Shown: one piece after another, positions 35,650 through 47,684 of the stretch | How the letters are laid out: every line of letters begins with the position of its first letter | Numbering within the stretch: position 1 is the stretch's first letter | Source: Stercorarius parasiticus | Lineage: Eukaryota > Chordata > Aves > Charadriiformes > Stercorariidae | Assembly: GCA_013396915.1 (NCBI GenBank) | Contig: VWZL01002499.1 | Span: 179,713 to 243,712 of the forward strand | Length of the DNA stretch: 64,000 bases | Direction of reading: 5' to 3' | Position numbers and translations under genes: made by a program | The notes under the pieces: model-generated | Seen by the model: only the letters and a program-made list of their open reading frames with translations | Databases searched by the model: none | What the model was told of the DNA's origin: nothing

Positions 35650-36167
35650 ATCATAGAATCATAGAATGCGTTGAGTTGGAAGGGACCTTTCAAGGTCATC
35701 TAGTCCAACCCCCCTGCAGTAAGCAGGGACGTCTTCAACTAGATCAGGTTGCTCAGAGCCTCATCAAGCCTGGCCTTGAATGTCTCCAGGGATGGGGCCT
35801 CCATCATCTGTCTGGGCAACCTGTTCCAGTGTCTCACCACCCTCATTGTAAAGAACTTATTCCTAATGTCTAATCTAAACCTACCCTGCTCTAGTTTAAA
35901 GCCATTGGCCCTCGTCCTATCGCTACATGCCCTTGCAAACAGCCCCCCCATGGCTTTCTTATAGGCCCCCTTCAGGTACTGGAAGGCTGGTATAAGGTCT
36001 CTCCGGCGCCTTCTCTTCTCCAGGCTGAACAACCCCAACTCTCTCAGCCTGTCTTCATAGGAGAGGTGCTCCAACCCTTTGATCATCTTCGTGGCCCTCC
36101 TCTGGGCCTGCTCCAACATGTCCATGTCCTTCTTGTGCTGAGGACTCCAGAGCTGGACACAGTACTC
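35650..36167 (-). mobile_element. CR1 LINE 3' end with polymerase C-terminus (minus strand)
   Basis: On the minus strand the copy enters the CR1 polymerase C-terminus at about 36167 (GTACTGTGTCCAGCTCTGGA). From 36125 it encodes EQAQRRATKMIKGLEHLSYE, LFSLEKRR, CSDRTRANGFKLEQGRFRLD and RHWNRLP, stopping at 35739. The 3' UTR and the octamer tail (TCATAGAATCATAGAATG on the plus strand, 35651-35668) follow. The C-terminal frame of about 128 codons is still open, so this copy is fairly young. It belongs to a different CR1 subfamily from the one at 2 kb, with shared motifs but different linker residues such as FARACSDRT. Confidence 0.95.
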
Positions 36168-36169
36168 AA

Positions 36170-39100
36170 TAAAATCCTTTTATGAGATGAAGGTGTTGGC
36201 TTCTGTTCCCTGTTCTCTTTTGTAAATCTGGAGATAGATCTGCTAGAGGGAGATGGACCTCTGATGGCAATAGGTTGGAAAGCTCCGTGGCTACTTCCAA
36301 AGTAAGTCAGCAAGGCAGAGGCTGCAAGCAGACTCCGCTGCTTGGTCCATGCTGACCATGAAGCTGGTATGGTGGGAAAGCCTGGGTTAATAAACCCCTG
36401 ATTTAGCTTACATGGGACAGATAAACTGGGGTTGTGTGGCTGAGAACTAGGGTTAGCTAACTTCCGCACAGCACAGGGCTACCTCTCATCTGATCTGCAC
36501 CTTGCTTTGCTCTGGGTTTTTGTGGCACTGTGTGGACTTGATGGCTTGTGTCTTTCCTGGGTTAGCTATTTCTGTACTACTTTGCTTTTGGGAAGGAAGA
36601 CAAAACCCTCAGGCTTCACTGGAGGCAGCCATCAAAGTGTGTCCAGAGAATCTGTGTCAAATATTGTTGGGTGGGCAATGCCTTTTGTGGCTGAAGTTGC
36701 ATTTATAATTTATTGCCTGACTTCAAATGGAGAAACTACAGACAGGTAGCAGAAATCGTTGAAGATACAAATGTGAGTATTTGTTTGGGTAAGAAGTACT
36801 GCACTGTTAAAAAGTTAAGTTCAGCTCCTCTTCTGCAGCTCGTGTCTGCGTTAACAGGCTGCTGGCTGCTGTCAAAGTGGCAGCAGTGAGGGGACCAGCA
36901 GCGATTAGACTTTTAGGAAAAGGGGGCAATTAGCAAACTTTTTAAAACCATCTTCTCATGCAATCAATAGCGTTAATGGTCTTTGATTTTTGTATAGCCA
37001 GCAGAAGGCATGTTGCTGCTACTTGCAGTTATCTCCTAACACTTGATTTAAAATGTGTCAGAAGCCAGAGTCATGCCCCAGCAGTCATTGCTAACAGGTT
37101 GGTGAATCCTGGTCATTCTGAGAGCCAGGCTGCGCACAAGCACCAACGGGAAGCATCATTTTTACCTGGAAAGGAGGCAAGACTCAGAGCAAAACCAGCC
37201 TACAGAACCCTAAAATTAGACTGTTTTAGCCCATGCCCTGATACACTGAATTGCTCCCTACCCTGGTAGAAAAGTAGGTTTGCAAGAAATCACTAAGTTG
37301 GGGATTTCTCTTGTGTGTATGCCATTAAAGAGGTTAGACTATTAAAGAGTTTATACATTAGGTTCCTAGCACAGAGGTTAAACGGATCCTTAGTTCTTGT
37401 GGGTATAGCACTGCAAACGTCCTTGGTGTGGCTCTGGTAAAGAGGGGAAGACAAGGAGACGTAAGAGCTGCATTTCAAATAGTTGTGGGTCTGAAAGAGG
37501 CTGAAAGTGACTCCTACTTCTTAGTAACAGGTCCAGTGTGGCACTTCTGAAGTACTTCTTGCAGATGAAGAGTCTGGCGTTTTTGCAGGCTTTCTGTATG
37601 ACCTTCAGTGTCTTGTCCAAGCCAGACTTGCAGAGACTGATCTGGGTGTTCCCACACCACCGAGCATCTCTCCCTGGGATGAATTCACAGAGCTGAGGGA
37701 GGTGCAATGCAGAGGAGAAAAACGTGCTTGCAATCCCACTTGTACCCAGGATATCAGTAACAGTGAATATATCACTTTCTCAAGGAGACTGAAAGTATCC
37801 TGTAATGTCTCTGGATCTAGGCAACTATTGTCCTTTTTAAAATGGATAATAAACAATTTCCTTCCTTTCAGGAAAGTAAGGGCAGTATTTGCACTACCAA
37901 CCTTTTATGTAATAGCTTAGTGAGTAAAACACTTATTCAGACATGAGGGATTTTTACTTAGTAACACCTGGTCCTGGACCAATCTTTTTATAATGAATAA
38001 ACTGTTCCCTGGAGGGACAAAGAAGGAAAAAGAAAAAGGAATAAAAATCACACTGCCTTAGCTCTACTATCATCTGAACCATATTACTTTTTTTTTATTA
38101 GTCTGACCAATTTCCTCATCAGAGTTTCACAGATTTTTAGGCAGCATTGGTTTTGTCCCAGATCTTATCTCACATTTGTTTGCACATATCACATTAACGC
38201 ATTAAAGGAATCATTTCATTTTGTGCTCACATGGTGAAAAAAAAATTAATGGAATTGTAATTTCCTCTGCAGCCTTTTATAATGAGAAATACTTCAGGAA
38301 TAAGCAATTTTAAAGAGCGTGAACTGTTTCTCCCTCTAGCAAAAAGTTTGCAATCACTGATGAAAGGGCCCTTCTCTTCTGCACTGCTGATGAACAGGCA
38401 TCAGTATGAGCTTCTCTTGCCACCCAGTGCAGAGGCCATTGATTCACGCCAAATATTCTGGTACTGTTGTATACCTGTCGGGAGAGGAGCAGCCTCCAGA
38501 AACAGGCACTGTCACCTTTCCTGAAGCTTTGAATTATTCCAAATCTGCTTTCTCACATTAGGCTAAGTCCCCTCTTCACCAGGAGGAACTCCTTCTCCTG
38601 GAGGATACGGCTTTGCAGGCTGTGAGCCAGGTGCTGGGGCTAGTTCCAAACTTTATTTCCCCTGGAGGTGATACATGGGGATGGGAAACCATTCACTGGA
38701 GAGATCCTCCTGTTGGAGGCGAATAAGAATGATCAGCCCATATACGCCCTGCAACAGGGAGATGGTACCTTTGCTTTGTTATCAGGTTGTGTTACTTTAT
38801 GCTGCTTTGTACAGGGATAAGGGAAGGAAACTTAAAGCAAATTACCACAGAATATTTTTTTTGCTCATTTCATCTAGACCCAAGTCATAGTAGGCATGAC
38901 ACCAGGCATGAATCAATCATCCCCTGAAAAGAGATGTCAAAAAAGGCTTCCAGAATCCTTCCTACCTTTCCACAAAGAGCTCTGACTTGGAGCGATGGTG
39001 GCAATATTTGTGAATAAGGATTTTTTTGGTGTAAAGAAGGTTAAAAGAATCTGGGGTTTTTGACTAAAAACAGGTGCTAGATCCTTTCTCTTATTATCTT

Positions 39101-40300
39101 TCTGAGCTACCACAGAATGAGCTACTCATTGCATTACGTTTTCAGACCCTCCTTCAGCTCTTTCAATTTTGCAGTCCAGTGGAACAGGTTCTCTCTCTGT
39201 TATAAATTATCTTGCGCTGTACTCCAACCTTCTTGTGAAATTTGTATCCCTCCAAGCAGTGCTCACTTGCCAGCCTGTTATCTCCTTTCTCTGGCCCAAT
39301 TAATTTAGAGGCAATCAATTTAATCCCTGAATAGTTTGCACAGATGATTGCATCCTTCCAGCTCCTGTACATCTTTCTCTCAAAGCTTCTCGGTTGGTGA
39401 TGTGTGCTGCCTGTCAGCCTCACGTTGCACATTCAGAGGTACCATTCTTCCATAGAGTTCATGACAGCATCTCAGACAGCAAATAAGGGTGGTCTTCATT
39501 CACGCAAGCTTAAACCAGGGTTAAATTCAACCTGTCCCACCGAATTAACACAGGATTTCAACAAAACCAAAGCAACAGGTTTCATTTTGATTAAATAATT
39601 TTGTTTACAGAATGGCTTTCCACACATGTAGCTACATATTTTTGTGGCTGAATCACTGGGGAGAGAGGAGAAAGAGAGCCAAGAGAGTTTTTTCCTTGAG
39701 TCATTTTAAAAACTGTGACGCATTTCATCAAGGAAAGCTCGTGAGTTTCTGCGCTCTGCAGCAGTGCTTTTGAAGGTATGAACCTGCTGTCAGTAGTTAA
39801 ATGAATAGTGTTCTCAAGCTGAACCTTTCAAAAGGAGTTTTAAAGAATGAATTGGTCCAGAGCCAGAGGTAGAACAGAAAAAAGGAAAAGAGCCACAGAA
39901 TGAAAAAGCAGCAGGAGGCTCAGTAGTGGGTAGCATTGTGGGTAGCATTAAAAATGGTGACGTTTATGCTGCAGTAGCATTTAAAGGCTGTAGTCAAAGG
40001 AAAGGCCCTTTTAGACAGGCCCTCTGAATATGTGAACAGCTAAGTGGCTGAAAAGTGCTGAGAGGTTGGTAGAAGACAGTAAAGTGGTGCACAGGGAGTA
40101 GAAGGGATGATTATGATCAGCTGAATTATCTGTTTATAATCCATCCAACCCTGAGCCTCCCAAGATCATTATGTAGGTGTAAGCTGTTGAACAAAATGCC
40201 AGCGCTCCCAAAGCAGTGCTAGTATTTTAGTAGCTGACTGGGTACTTGAAGGACTGCTGCAACCCTAGTCCTATGCTTGGATCCCATCATGTGAATTCCT
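36170..40300. other. Intergenic, no gene seen
   Basis: Frames of up to 105 codons on both strands carry no domain. AATAAA-like words occur without an associated gene. No named repeat is recognised. Confidence 0.5.
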
Positions 40301-40307
40301 GTCCTTT

Positions 40308-40810
40308 CATAGAGTCACATAAATTGGAAGGGACCTTTGGAGGTTGTGTAGTCCTCAAAGCAGGGACAGTCTTCAGGCAGGTTACCTTGCCAGTTTGAGT
40401 TTTGGCTATCTCAAAGGACAGAGACTCCACAGCCTGTATGGGCCTCTGTTCCAATGTCAGACCATCCCCATGGAGATATTTGTTTCCTTATTCTCTATCT
40501 GGAATTGCCCATGTTCCAACTTGTTTTTTGTCTCGTGTTTTATCACTATGCATCTCCTAAAAAGTGTGGATCTGTCTTCACTGTATCTCTTATGAGATAG
40601 TTAAGACAGTAAGATCCTCCCCCCATGGTTAGCTTTCTCTTTTTAAGGATGAATAGGCTCAGCTTTCAGTGTCTCCTCGGATGCCACGTGCTCCAGTCCC
40701 CTAACCATTATGGTGGCCTCAGTTGGGTACAGTCCAGTATGTCAAAGTCTCTTTAACATAAAGGAGCCCAAAACTGGAAGGTGCTTCAGACCTTACACTG
40801 TGCCTCTGTT
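40308..40810 (-). mobile_element. Older CR1 LINE 3' end (minus strand)
   Basis: The tail CATAGAGTCACATAAATTGG with GGGACCTTTGGAGG (40308-40343) is followed by diverged CR1 text: AAAGCAGGGACAGTCTTCAG, then GGCCTCTGTTCCAATGTCAG, then TAGGCTCAGCTTTCAGTGTC and CAGTATGTCAAAGTC, with GAGCCCAAAACTGG near 40766. Indels break the polymerase frame completely. It is intermediate in age between the young copies and the L3-type relic. Confidence 0.8.
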
Positions 40811-40814
40811 ACAA

Positions 40815-43800
40815 GCACTGTTCATCCTCAGGATAGTGGATCCACCCATAAGGGTGCTATTAGAGATACTGGATCATACTTTACAAAATAGACTGGAGAG
40901 CATAAGGACACAGTAACAGAGGATTGTAAGGACGGCCATTGATGAAGGAAATTCAAGGATAGCGGATAGAAACAGGTTTGAAGAGAGATTGTGATCCCAG
41001 TTGGGGAAAGGGAGTGAGATCTCATGTAGGACATCAACCCAGATTCCTACTAGTATTTATGAGTTGTAAGCCAGGTAGTTGCACCCTTAGCAACTACCTG
41101 TTACAGGCACAACATTAATAATCCATAACTGTGGCTATTTGAAAATCTGAGTACCTCTAGTCTGCCCTTGATGCCTATAGATTCATCAGATTTTGTCTTC
41201 TGTAATGATATTCCTAATTTTAAGACTTTCTTTTGTCATACTGCGTGTTAGAAGTTGCCAAATCTGACTGATCACTCTCCTGAGACAGCCCTGGGAGAAG
41301 CTGGTTCAGGGGTCCATTTCCTTTGATTAAGTTATCAGGGTTCCTCCATCCCTTTGTGTTTACAGTGGCTGGTTTCTAATCACACAGCTGGACACTATCC
41401 TCTTTCCTTGTCATTGTTCTAATGGATGTACTCATCAGAAATAATTTGCAAACCTTGCTCCTTGGAGATGAAGCCTCAATAAGATTTTCCCCCATTGGAA
41501 TGCAAAAAAGGTAATTTTTTTCTAGAGCTTCAAGAAAATATTTAGCAACAGACAGAAAGCCACTCAAAGAAATGGGAAAATCTTTACTTCCACAGGCATT
41601 CTTGCTGGAGTTACAGCACAGGGTAAATGCTTAAACCAACTGACGTATTTTTCATGCCGTTATCTCACCCTTTTGCTCCTTGTTCAGAGTCCCGCGTGTT
41701 AGGAGGTAGAACTGTTACTGAAAATAAGTGTTTAATCACTTCAGCCTCATTTATTAGCCAAGAGTAGTCATACCTCTGTTTCCCAGAATATTCAAGATTC
41801 AAACAAGAGGAAATATTTTCTTTTCTTAAAGTCTCAACTTTCATTTCAATGAGTTTTTCCCTAAGAGCTTTCTTTTGATGGAGAGTAAAATTGATACACT
41901 GGCAAAAAGCAGTTTTAGTTCTCCAACCCAGAAAACTTCAAAATGTTGTATTTTGCTGAGAGAAGAAAAACATGAGAAAGGGGAAAACTGAACAGAAAAC
42001 AAATATAGGACATCTTTGTCATGAAGATTAGAAAGAAAAATAAGAATTTGTCTTAAAGGGAAAGCAGGAAGAAAAGAAACCTCACCTTCTTTCCCCCAAA
42101 GCATCAGACTTTCTGGAAAAAATAAAAAAAAAAAGTGTCTCAGGAACTGTGAGCCCTTGCTGCTCTCTGATGAAGTCAACCTGAGACAGAGGGAGAAAAG
42201 AGCTGAAGCCTGTGTGTGGGTTTGATGGGGACTTGCTATGGATCAGCCCATGCGGTCACTTCTGCAGCAGTTACAGATGTTGTGTGTAAAAATGCCTCTG
42301 AGTGGTTCAGTGAGGGTTTATGCATTTACAAAAGTAACCTACAGGATGTGTCCTGGGACCATGGTCACCTCTAGCTCCTCGAGAGTCTGAGTTTCCAGCC
42401 CTGGAGTGGGTATGGGCAGAATGAGGTTGGGGGAATTGAAATCCCCCTGGTTCTAGCTGCTGCTAAATCCATGCTGTTAGGATATATTGGTGGTTCAAAT
42501 GCTATTAAAATCTCCTGGATCTTCTATAAACCAATCTGCATATTCAATGTTAGGCAGGTATCTTCTCTGAGACAAGACAGATCGGGACCACTGTGTATTT
42601 TTTGCCTTTACTCATAGTGCAGGATGTGCTGCCCTTTCCCACCAGCATTCACTGACGTCAACTAATTATTCTCTGTTGTTTGATGGATTCCACTGTCTGT
42701 GCTCGGAAGAATAACATGGTCTGCATAGCCAGTGTGCTGAGCACAGGCAGAACGGCTTCTTGATAGCTCTTAATAATTTTTTTAAATGCCTTTTTCTGGT
42801 ACGGAGAATATTCTTACTGCCCAATGCTTTTAGTAAAATTTAGACTTTGGTAGTGTTCCACATCCTACCATTAGCTTAAAAAAAACCAAACAGTTTTTCA
42901 CACACTTCCATCCTAGGTTAAGAGTTGTTCAAGCCCCTAAACAACCTCTCTACATCTTTGGATTTCAGCCTTTTTTTGTTCTTCCTCAAATTACCATTGT
43001 TGTCAAAATTAATTTTGATTTCATCTAGAGGTGTCAGATAAACCTGAAGTGTGATTCTTGAATAATGTCAACTGGTGTGATTTAGTGAAGTTAGCGTGCT
43101 AATTTAAATGCACTTTCCCTACCATTTTAGCTTTTGTTGTGCAGAACTTTCTTCCTGGCAAAGACATTCTGCAATGGCCAGCACAGCCTCCGTTGTCATT
43201 CCAGTCAGTAATAAGAAAAGTTTGAACATCATTATTTCATTAGCCTCTGGTATTCTGTATCTTATTTCTGAGTGTTTATTGGTGTCTCAAGTTGCAGTCA
43301 TGTCTCTCAGACAATTCACAATTTTAAATCAAATGGCATTTTACTCATGGCAAAATGATTATCATAATTTTTTTTACTGATCTTTGGATACAAAATTTTG
43401 CTGCTATGATCATGTTTTGTTAGAGTCTAATAAATCTCCTGATAAATTATTCTTATTTTTCAAATAAATTAATCCACCATAAAAATTAATTTAGCCGTGC
43501 CTAAAATTGAAAACAAGGAAACATTACAGAGGGAATTGAAAAAAAAGCAATTACCCATTTAACTGCGCTGGTTTTATGGTTCATCAGTCATGATATGTGT
43601 TGCACTCTCTCTTGAAACATCTCAGATCCAGCTTGTGCATTATCAGAGATTTTTCTGTTTTGAGATAAATATCTGGAGTGAACAGGAGAGACAACTGCCA
43701 GAGAGGAGCTTGTAGTACTGTCTTTACGGAAGTTTGTACAAATGATTTGCACCTATGTCCATCCACTGTGAATAGCTGAAATTGTGTCCCAGAGAATCCG

Positions 43801-45060
43801 CACCATTCTCAGCATCCTCAGGCTGTCCCTGGGGCAGGGACCGAGCTTAGGACTTGCAAGAAGTGGTTGGATGCATGCCTACTCACTCTTTGAGCCCGAA
43901 AGTCCTCCTTTTTGTAGGACATTTGTCATAGTACGTTTTACCCATGGAAGAACCATGGCTGTAGCTGCCAATCCAGCTTGGACTGACATCCCAAGATGTT
44001 GAATCCTGCTGATCTCAGCGAGGTGGTACATGCTGGTGTGCAGTTTGGTGCCAGGGCACACAACGCTGACTACTGCATTCTTCCATCAGCAGTCTGCTTT
44101 TGCTGTGCATTTTCTCCACTTTGCTGCTTCCTCTTTGCTCTCCCTCCTTTTTTTCCAGCAGGGTTCATATTCAGCTGCCCCTGCAGAAGTTACCAAGAGA
44201 AGCTCAAGCTCTCAAAACCTCAAGAGTCTCTAGTGATTTTTTATTGCCTTACATAATGTACACATAATTCAACATGATGATATAGATAAGAATTTAATTA
44301 CACCTTATTAAATTGATTTGCCATGTAAACCTGAACTATAGTATAATGCAAATTAAATAGGAAAAAATGTTTGCTTTACAATATTTTAAAGGGGATTTCC
44401 AGGCAAACAGAAACAAAATTCAAGCCCACAGAAGGGTGCAACACATCTTAGTTTCTCGTATGGAGAGTGCAGTGTCTGGGCTTAAGCTGTCACCTTGGTC
44501 TCTCTTTTTAACTGCAATGAGTAAAACGTTTTTAAATCAGGATTCCTCTTTACTGTTTTAAAGGTCTCTTCATCAGCTATAAAGGAATCCCAAGGTGATC
44601 TGCTTAAATACAGGCACCTGCAGTTTCAGGTGACCCTCCACTCTAAACTTCTCAACCCAGGTGTAAGCATTACTGACAAAAAAACCTGGCTGGAAAGACG
44701 GGGCTGGCATTTGACTCTCTTGCCTAGCCCAATTTCTTGTTATTAGACAATGTCTTATTTAAAGACTTTTTTTTTCAGTCACAAACACAAGGTTTTGAGG
44801 CTGTTTCCATTCTCCTTCTCCCTGTCAGGACTCCTCTCATCTTTGTCTCATGAGTGAGAGATGTGAACTGTTGATGATGGCTTATTCCCTGGGCGGATGC
44901 ACAGACAAAGATCACAAGAATGGCTTTCTGCTGATATATGCGAGTACCTGACCCAAAGCCAAGTGGCATGTGAATGGAAATCCTCCTAGTATCATCACTG
45001 AGATTTAAATTAGGCTCATTGTCTTGCTGACCTAAAGAAGACTAAAAGTGATGATTATTT
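40815..45060. other. Intergenic, no gene seen
   Basis: AT-rich, with frames up to about 112 codons on the minus strand near 41841-42179 and no domain. No repeat I can name. Confidence 0.5.
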
Positions 45061-45069
45061 ATAAGTATT

Positions 45070-45664
45070 TGTCATGGTTTCAGCTGGGATGGAGTTAACT
45101 TTCTTGCTAGCAGCTGATATAGTGCTATGTTTTGGGTTTGGGATGAGAAATAGTGTTGATAGCACACTGGTGGTTTTGGTTGTCCCTAAGCAATCAAGGC
45201 CTTTTCTGCTCCTCACCCCATCCCACCAGCGAGTAGGCTGGGGGTGCACAAGAAGTTGGGAGGAGACACAGCCAGGACAGCTGACCCCAACTGACCAAAG
45301 GGATATTCCATGGCATGTGATGTCATATGCTCAGTATATAAAGCTGGGGGAAGAAAAAGGAAGGGGGGGGATGTTTTGAGTGATGGCATTTGTCTTCCCA
45401 AGTCACTGTTATGCGTGATGGAGCCCTGCTTTCCTGGGAATGGCTGAACACCTACCTGCCGATGGGCAGCAGTGAACAAATTCCTTGTTTTGCTTTGCTT
45501 TGCTTTGCTTGCATGTGGAGTTTTGCTCTACTTACGAAACTGTCTTTATCAGAGTTTTTTTCCTCTCTTTTACCCTTTTGATTCCCTCCCCCAAGCAAGC
45601 TGGGGGGAGAGGGTGAGCGAGCGGCTGTGTGGCCCTAGTTGCTCTCTGGGGTTAAACCATGACG
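45070..45664 (+). mobile_element. Solo LTR of an avian endogenous retrovirus, copy 1
   Basis: The element starts TGTCATGGTTTCAGCTGGG and ends GGTTAAACCATGACG, so the last base should be A but reads G. It is about 595 bases long. The flanking 5-mers are GTATT (45065-45069) and ATATT (45665-45669), a target duplication with one mismatch. Inside are a CRE-like TGATGTCA (45318-45325) and TATATAAAG (45335-45343), which set the likely transcription direction as plus. A short TTTGC pentamer array (about 45486-45510) lies near the 3' part. A very similar copy lies at 53518 in reverse. No viral genes or primer-binding site follow. This LTR type is very common in bird genomes as solo copies, arising by recombination between the two LTRs of a provirus. 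Confidence 0.88.
45335..45343 (+). promoter_or_regulatory. TATA box of LTR copy 1
   Basis: TATATAAAG preceded by TGATGTCA ten bases upstream, a compact promoter arrangement inside the LTR. Whether it still drives transcription is unknown. Confidence 0.5.
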
Positions 45665-45669
45665 ATATT

Positions 45670-47345
45670 GTCTTTAGCCATGCTGAATATATGTATGTCC
45701 AGAATACATATACGAAATGTATGCATCATTAGGGAAGAGGCAATATAAATGGCTAATTTACTATTTCTTTCTAGAAATCTGTGTTCAAATACCACTGCTC
45801 CGCAGATGTGGCAAAGGATGTATGTTATCAAACACTCCTGTCTGTGTAGCATGGTGACAAAGGCAATACATCTGGTATATATTTAGAAAGGAGACTGGGA
45901 AGATAATTCAGTGATTAGAAAAATGAATTGCAATGAGACTTAATAGTGTCATTGACACTGAGGGTCCCCAGGGATGCTCTAGCAAGAGCTGAGTGTCAAC
46001 TCTATACCCACAGTGAAGAGGCCATCATTGAAAACTGGGCATTAATCCCCTCATTCCATTACAGGTACTGGGCAACTGCAAGTATTGTGATAAAAGTGAA
46101 AAAATGGGTAAGCAAATAAATTTCCTTTTTAATTGCATTGTCTCTATACAGATACTTGTATTTACTTCACTTTTATTAATAACATTGCTAAAAATGTATG
46201 TGTCCTGCAATGTCTTTCATGTGAGGATGGTGAACGTAATGCATCCTTTTCCTCTCTAAATTCTCTCCTGCATTGCAATCAAAGTCGGGTTTTTTAATTA
46301 TATTTCTGTGGCTTTTTAAATTTTAAAATCTTGCTCACTAACTTAGTCAATTATCCGATGTTATTGTACACCAAGGCCAAGGAGATGTTTTTTTAAAATT
46401 CATTTATAAAATCATTAACCCTCTTACCTTCTAGTTGCAGCTTAAATATTCACATATCTTCATTGCACATTCAGCTAGACAACAATAAGCTTCCCAAAGA
46501 AAAGCTTAACAATGGCATGTTGCCAAACTTATTGTTTGGCCAAATACAGGAACAAGATGGACAAGCCAAGTAATCATCCTAGAACATGCTGGTCTCAAAG
46601 AGGGCTCTGTGTTTACAGGGACCTGTATCTTCCAAAGTTAATTTGGAAATGTTTCCTGTTGTGTATTTCAATAGAAAATACAATGTAGTTTCTAATTTAC
46701 TTTCCACAAATAAGAGTCTTAAAATGTTGACAAGCACTGAAAATGCCATCTGCTTGTGATGTGCCCTGTATATACTGATAATACAGGAAACTTCTTGCAG
46801 AAAGTTCTAAAATCTTAAACATTAATCCAAAATCAATGCAGAACTGGTTTGTTTTGTTTGGTTGGGGTTTTTTTGTCTCCTAAAAATGTGTTATTGTGTC
46901 AAAAAAAATTCTAATTAAATACTACCGGAGAGAACACGGAAATAACAAGAAAATCGGCACACCCCCCAGTGTGAGCAGGACAACAGAGATTCAATTTACT
47001 AACCACCCCATCACAGTGTTCTGCAAGGGCTTAGGAAGTAACTCACCATTTCCAAAGAAGTTTGACTTTTCTTGCTGCAAATCTTGGCTATGGAAAATCT
47101 GCACAAATGTTCCATTACATTATATGCTCCTGGAAACCAGCTAACCCTTCTACACTGATTTCTCTCGATAGATAAGGCTGGGCTCATGGCTTGGTATGCA
47201 GGGTGATGGGCCCAACTTTGTCTCTGCAGCCTTCTTAAATATTCCTGACTCTCCCTATTCTTATAAAACTACATCATTGGTAAAATCAAAAAACTTCTTG
47301 TATTCATCTTCCCTCCCTTCCAAGCACTCCAAAGCCCTGACACAC
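45670..47345. other. Intergenic, no gene seen
   Basis: Featureless AT-rich sequence, with a T/G-rich low-complexity run at about 46846-46878. Confidence 0.5.
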
Positions 47346-47349
47346 TCAC

Positions 47350-47681
47350 CTCTCTTTGTTTGTTTTTAAGATTTTCCAACCAGATAGACTGTAGAGTAAC
47401 CAAGGAAGCCAATATCATCACAGTTATTGAAGATGGGGGTGTTGGCTGCGGAGTCAGTATCTTCCAGATGAGTATCTCTCCTGTAGTCTTATCCTGGAGA
47501 ACACTTCCAGTAGCTTGCCGGATACAGATGTTGCTTAGCTCCTCAGCAGTAGACTGAAGGCAGCTCACTGAGGAAAACCATCCATCCGCACAGGGACATT
47601 TCACTCCAGGGTGTATCCTATTGCAGTGCCCTGGCACAGAGGGTTCAGTCGGTGGCACGGAATGGAGAGTTGTATGTGGAC
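47350..47681 (-). other. Candidate protein-coding exon of unknown gene
   Basis: On the minus strand, a good acceptor (ATTGTCTTTTCAG, ending 47682) and a near-perfect donor (GAGAG/GTGAGTGTG at 47349) bound 332 bases that stay open in one frame: two bases of a split Gly codon plus 110 codons. The peptide begins GPHTTLHSVPPTEPSVPG. It has a small cysteine-rich part (GHCNRIHPGVKCPCADGWF, then SVSCLQS), later a Pro/Ser-rich linker, and a moderately hydrophobic stretch (SSITVMILASLVTLQSIWL). This resembles a short secreted or membrane-proximal domain, but I do not recognise the family. Intron phases would be 1 at the 5' side and 0 at the 3' side. The enclosing open frame is 152 codons (47269-47727). 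No partner exons were identified, so coding status is unproven. Confidence 0.33.
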
Positions 47682-47684
47682 CTG

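Noticed and set aside
45074..45732. Several open frames of 60-100 codons
   Set aside because: They lie inside the LTR copy and the reverse copy at 53.9 kb carries similar ones; LTRs do not encode them.
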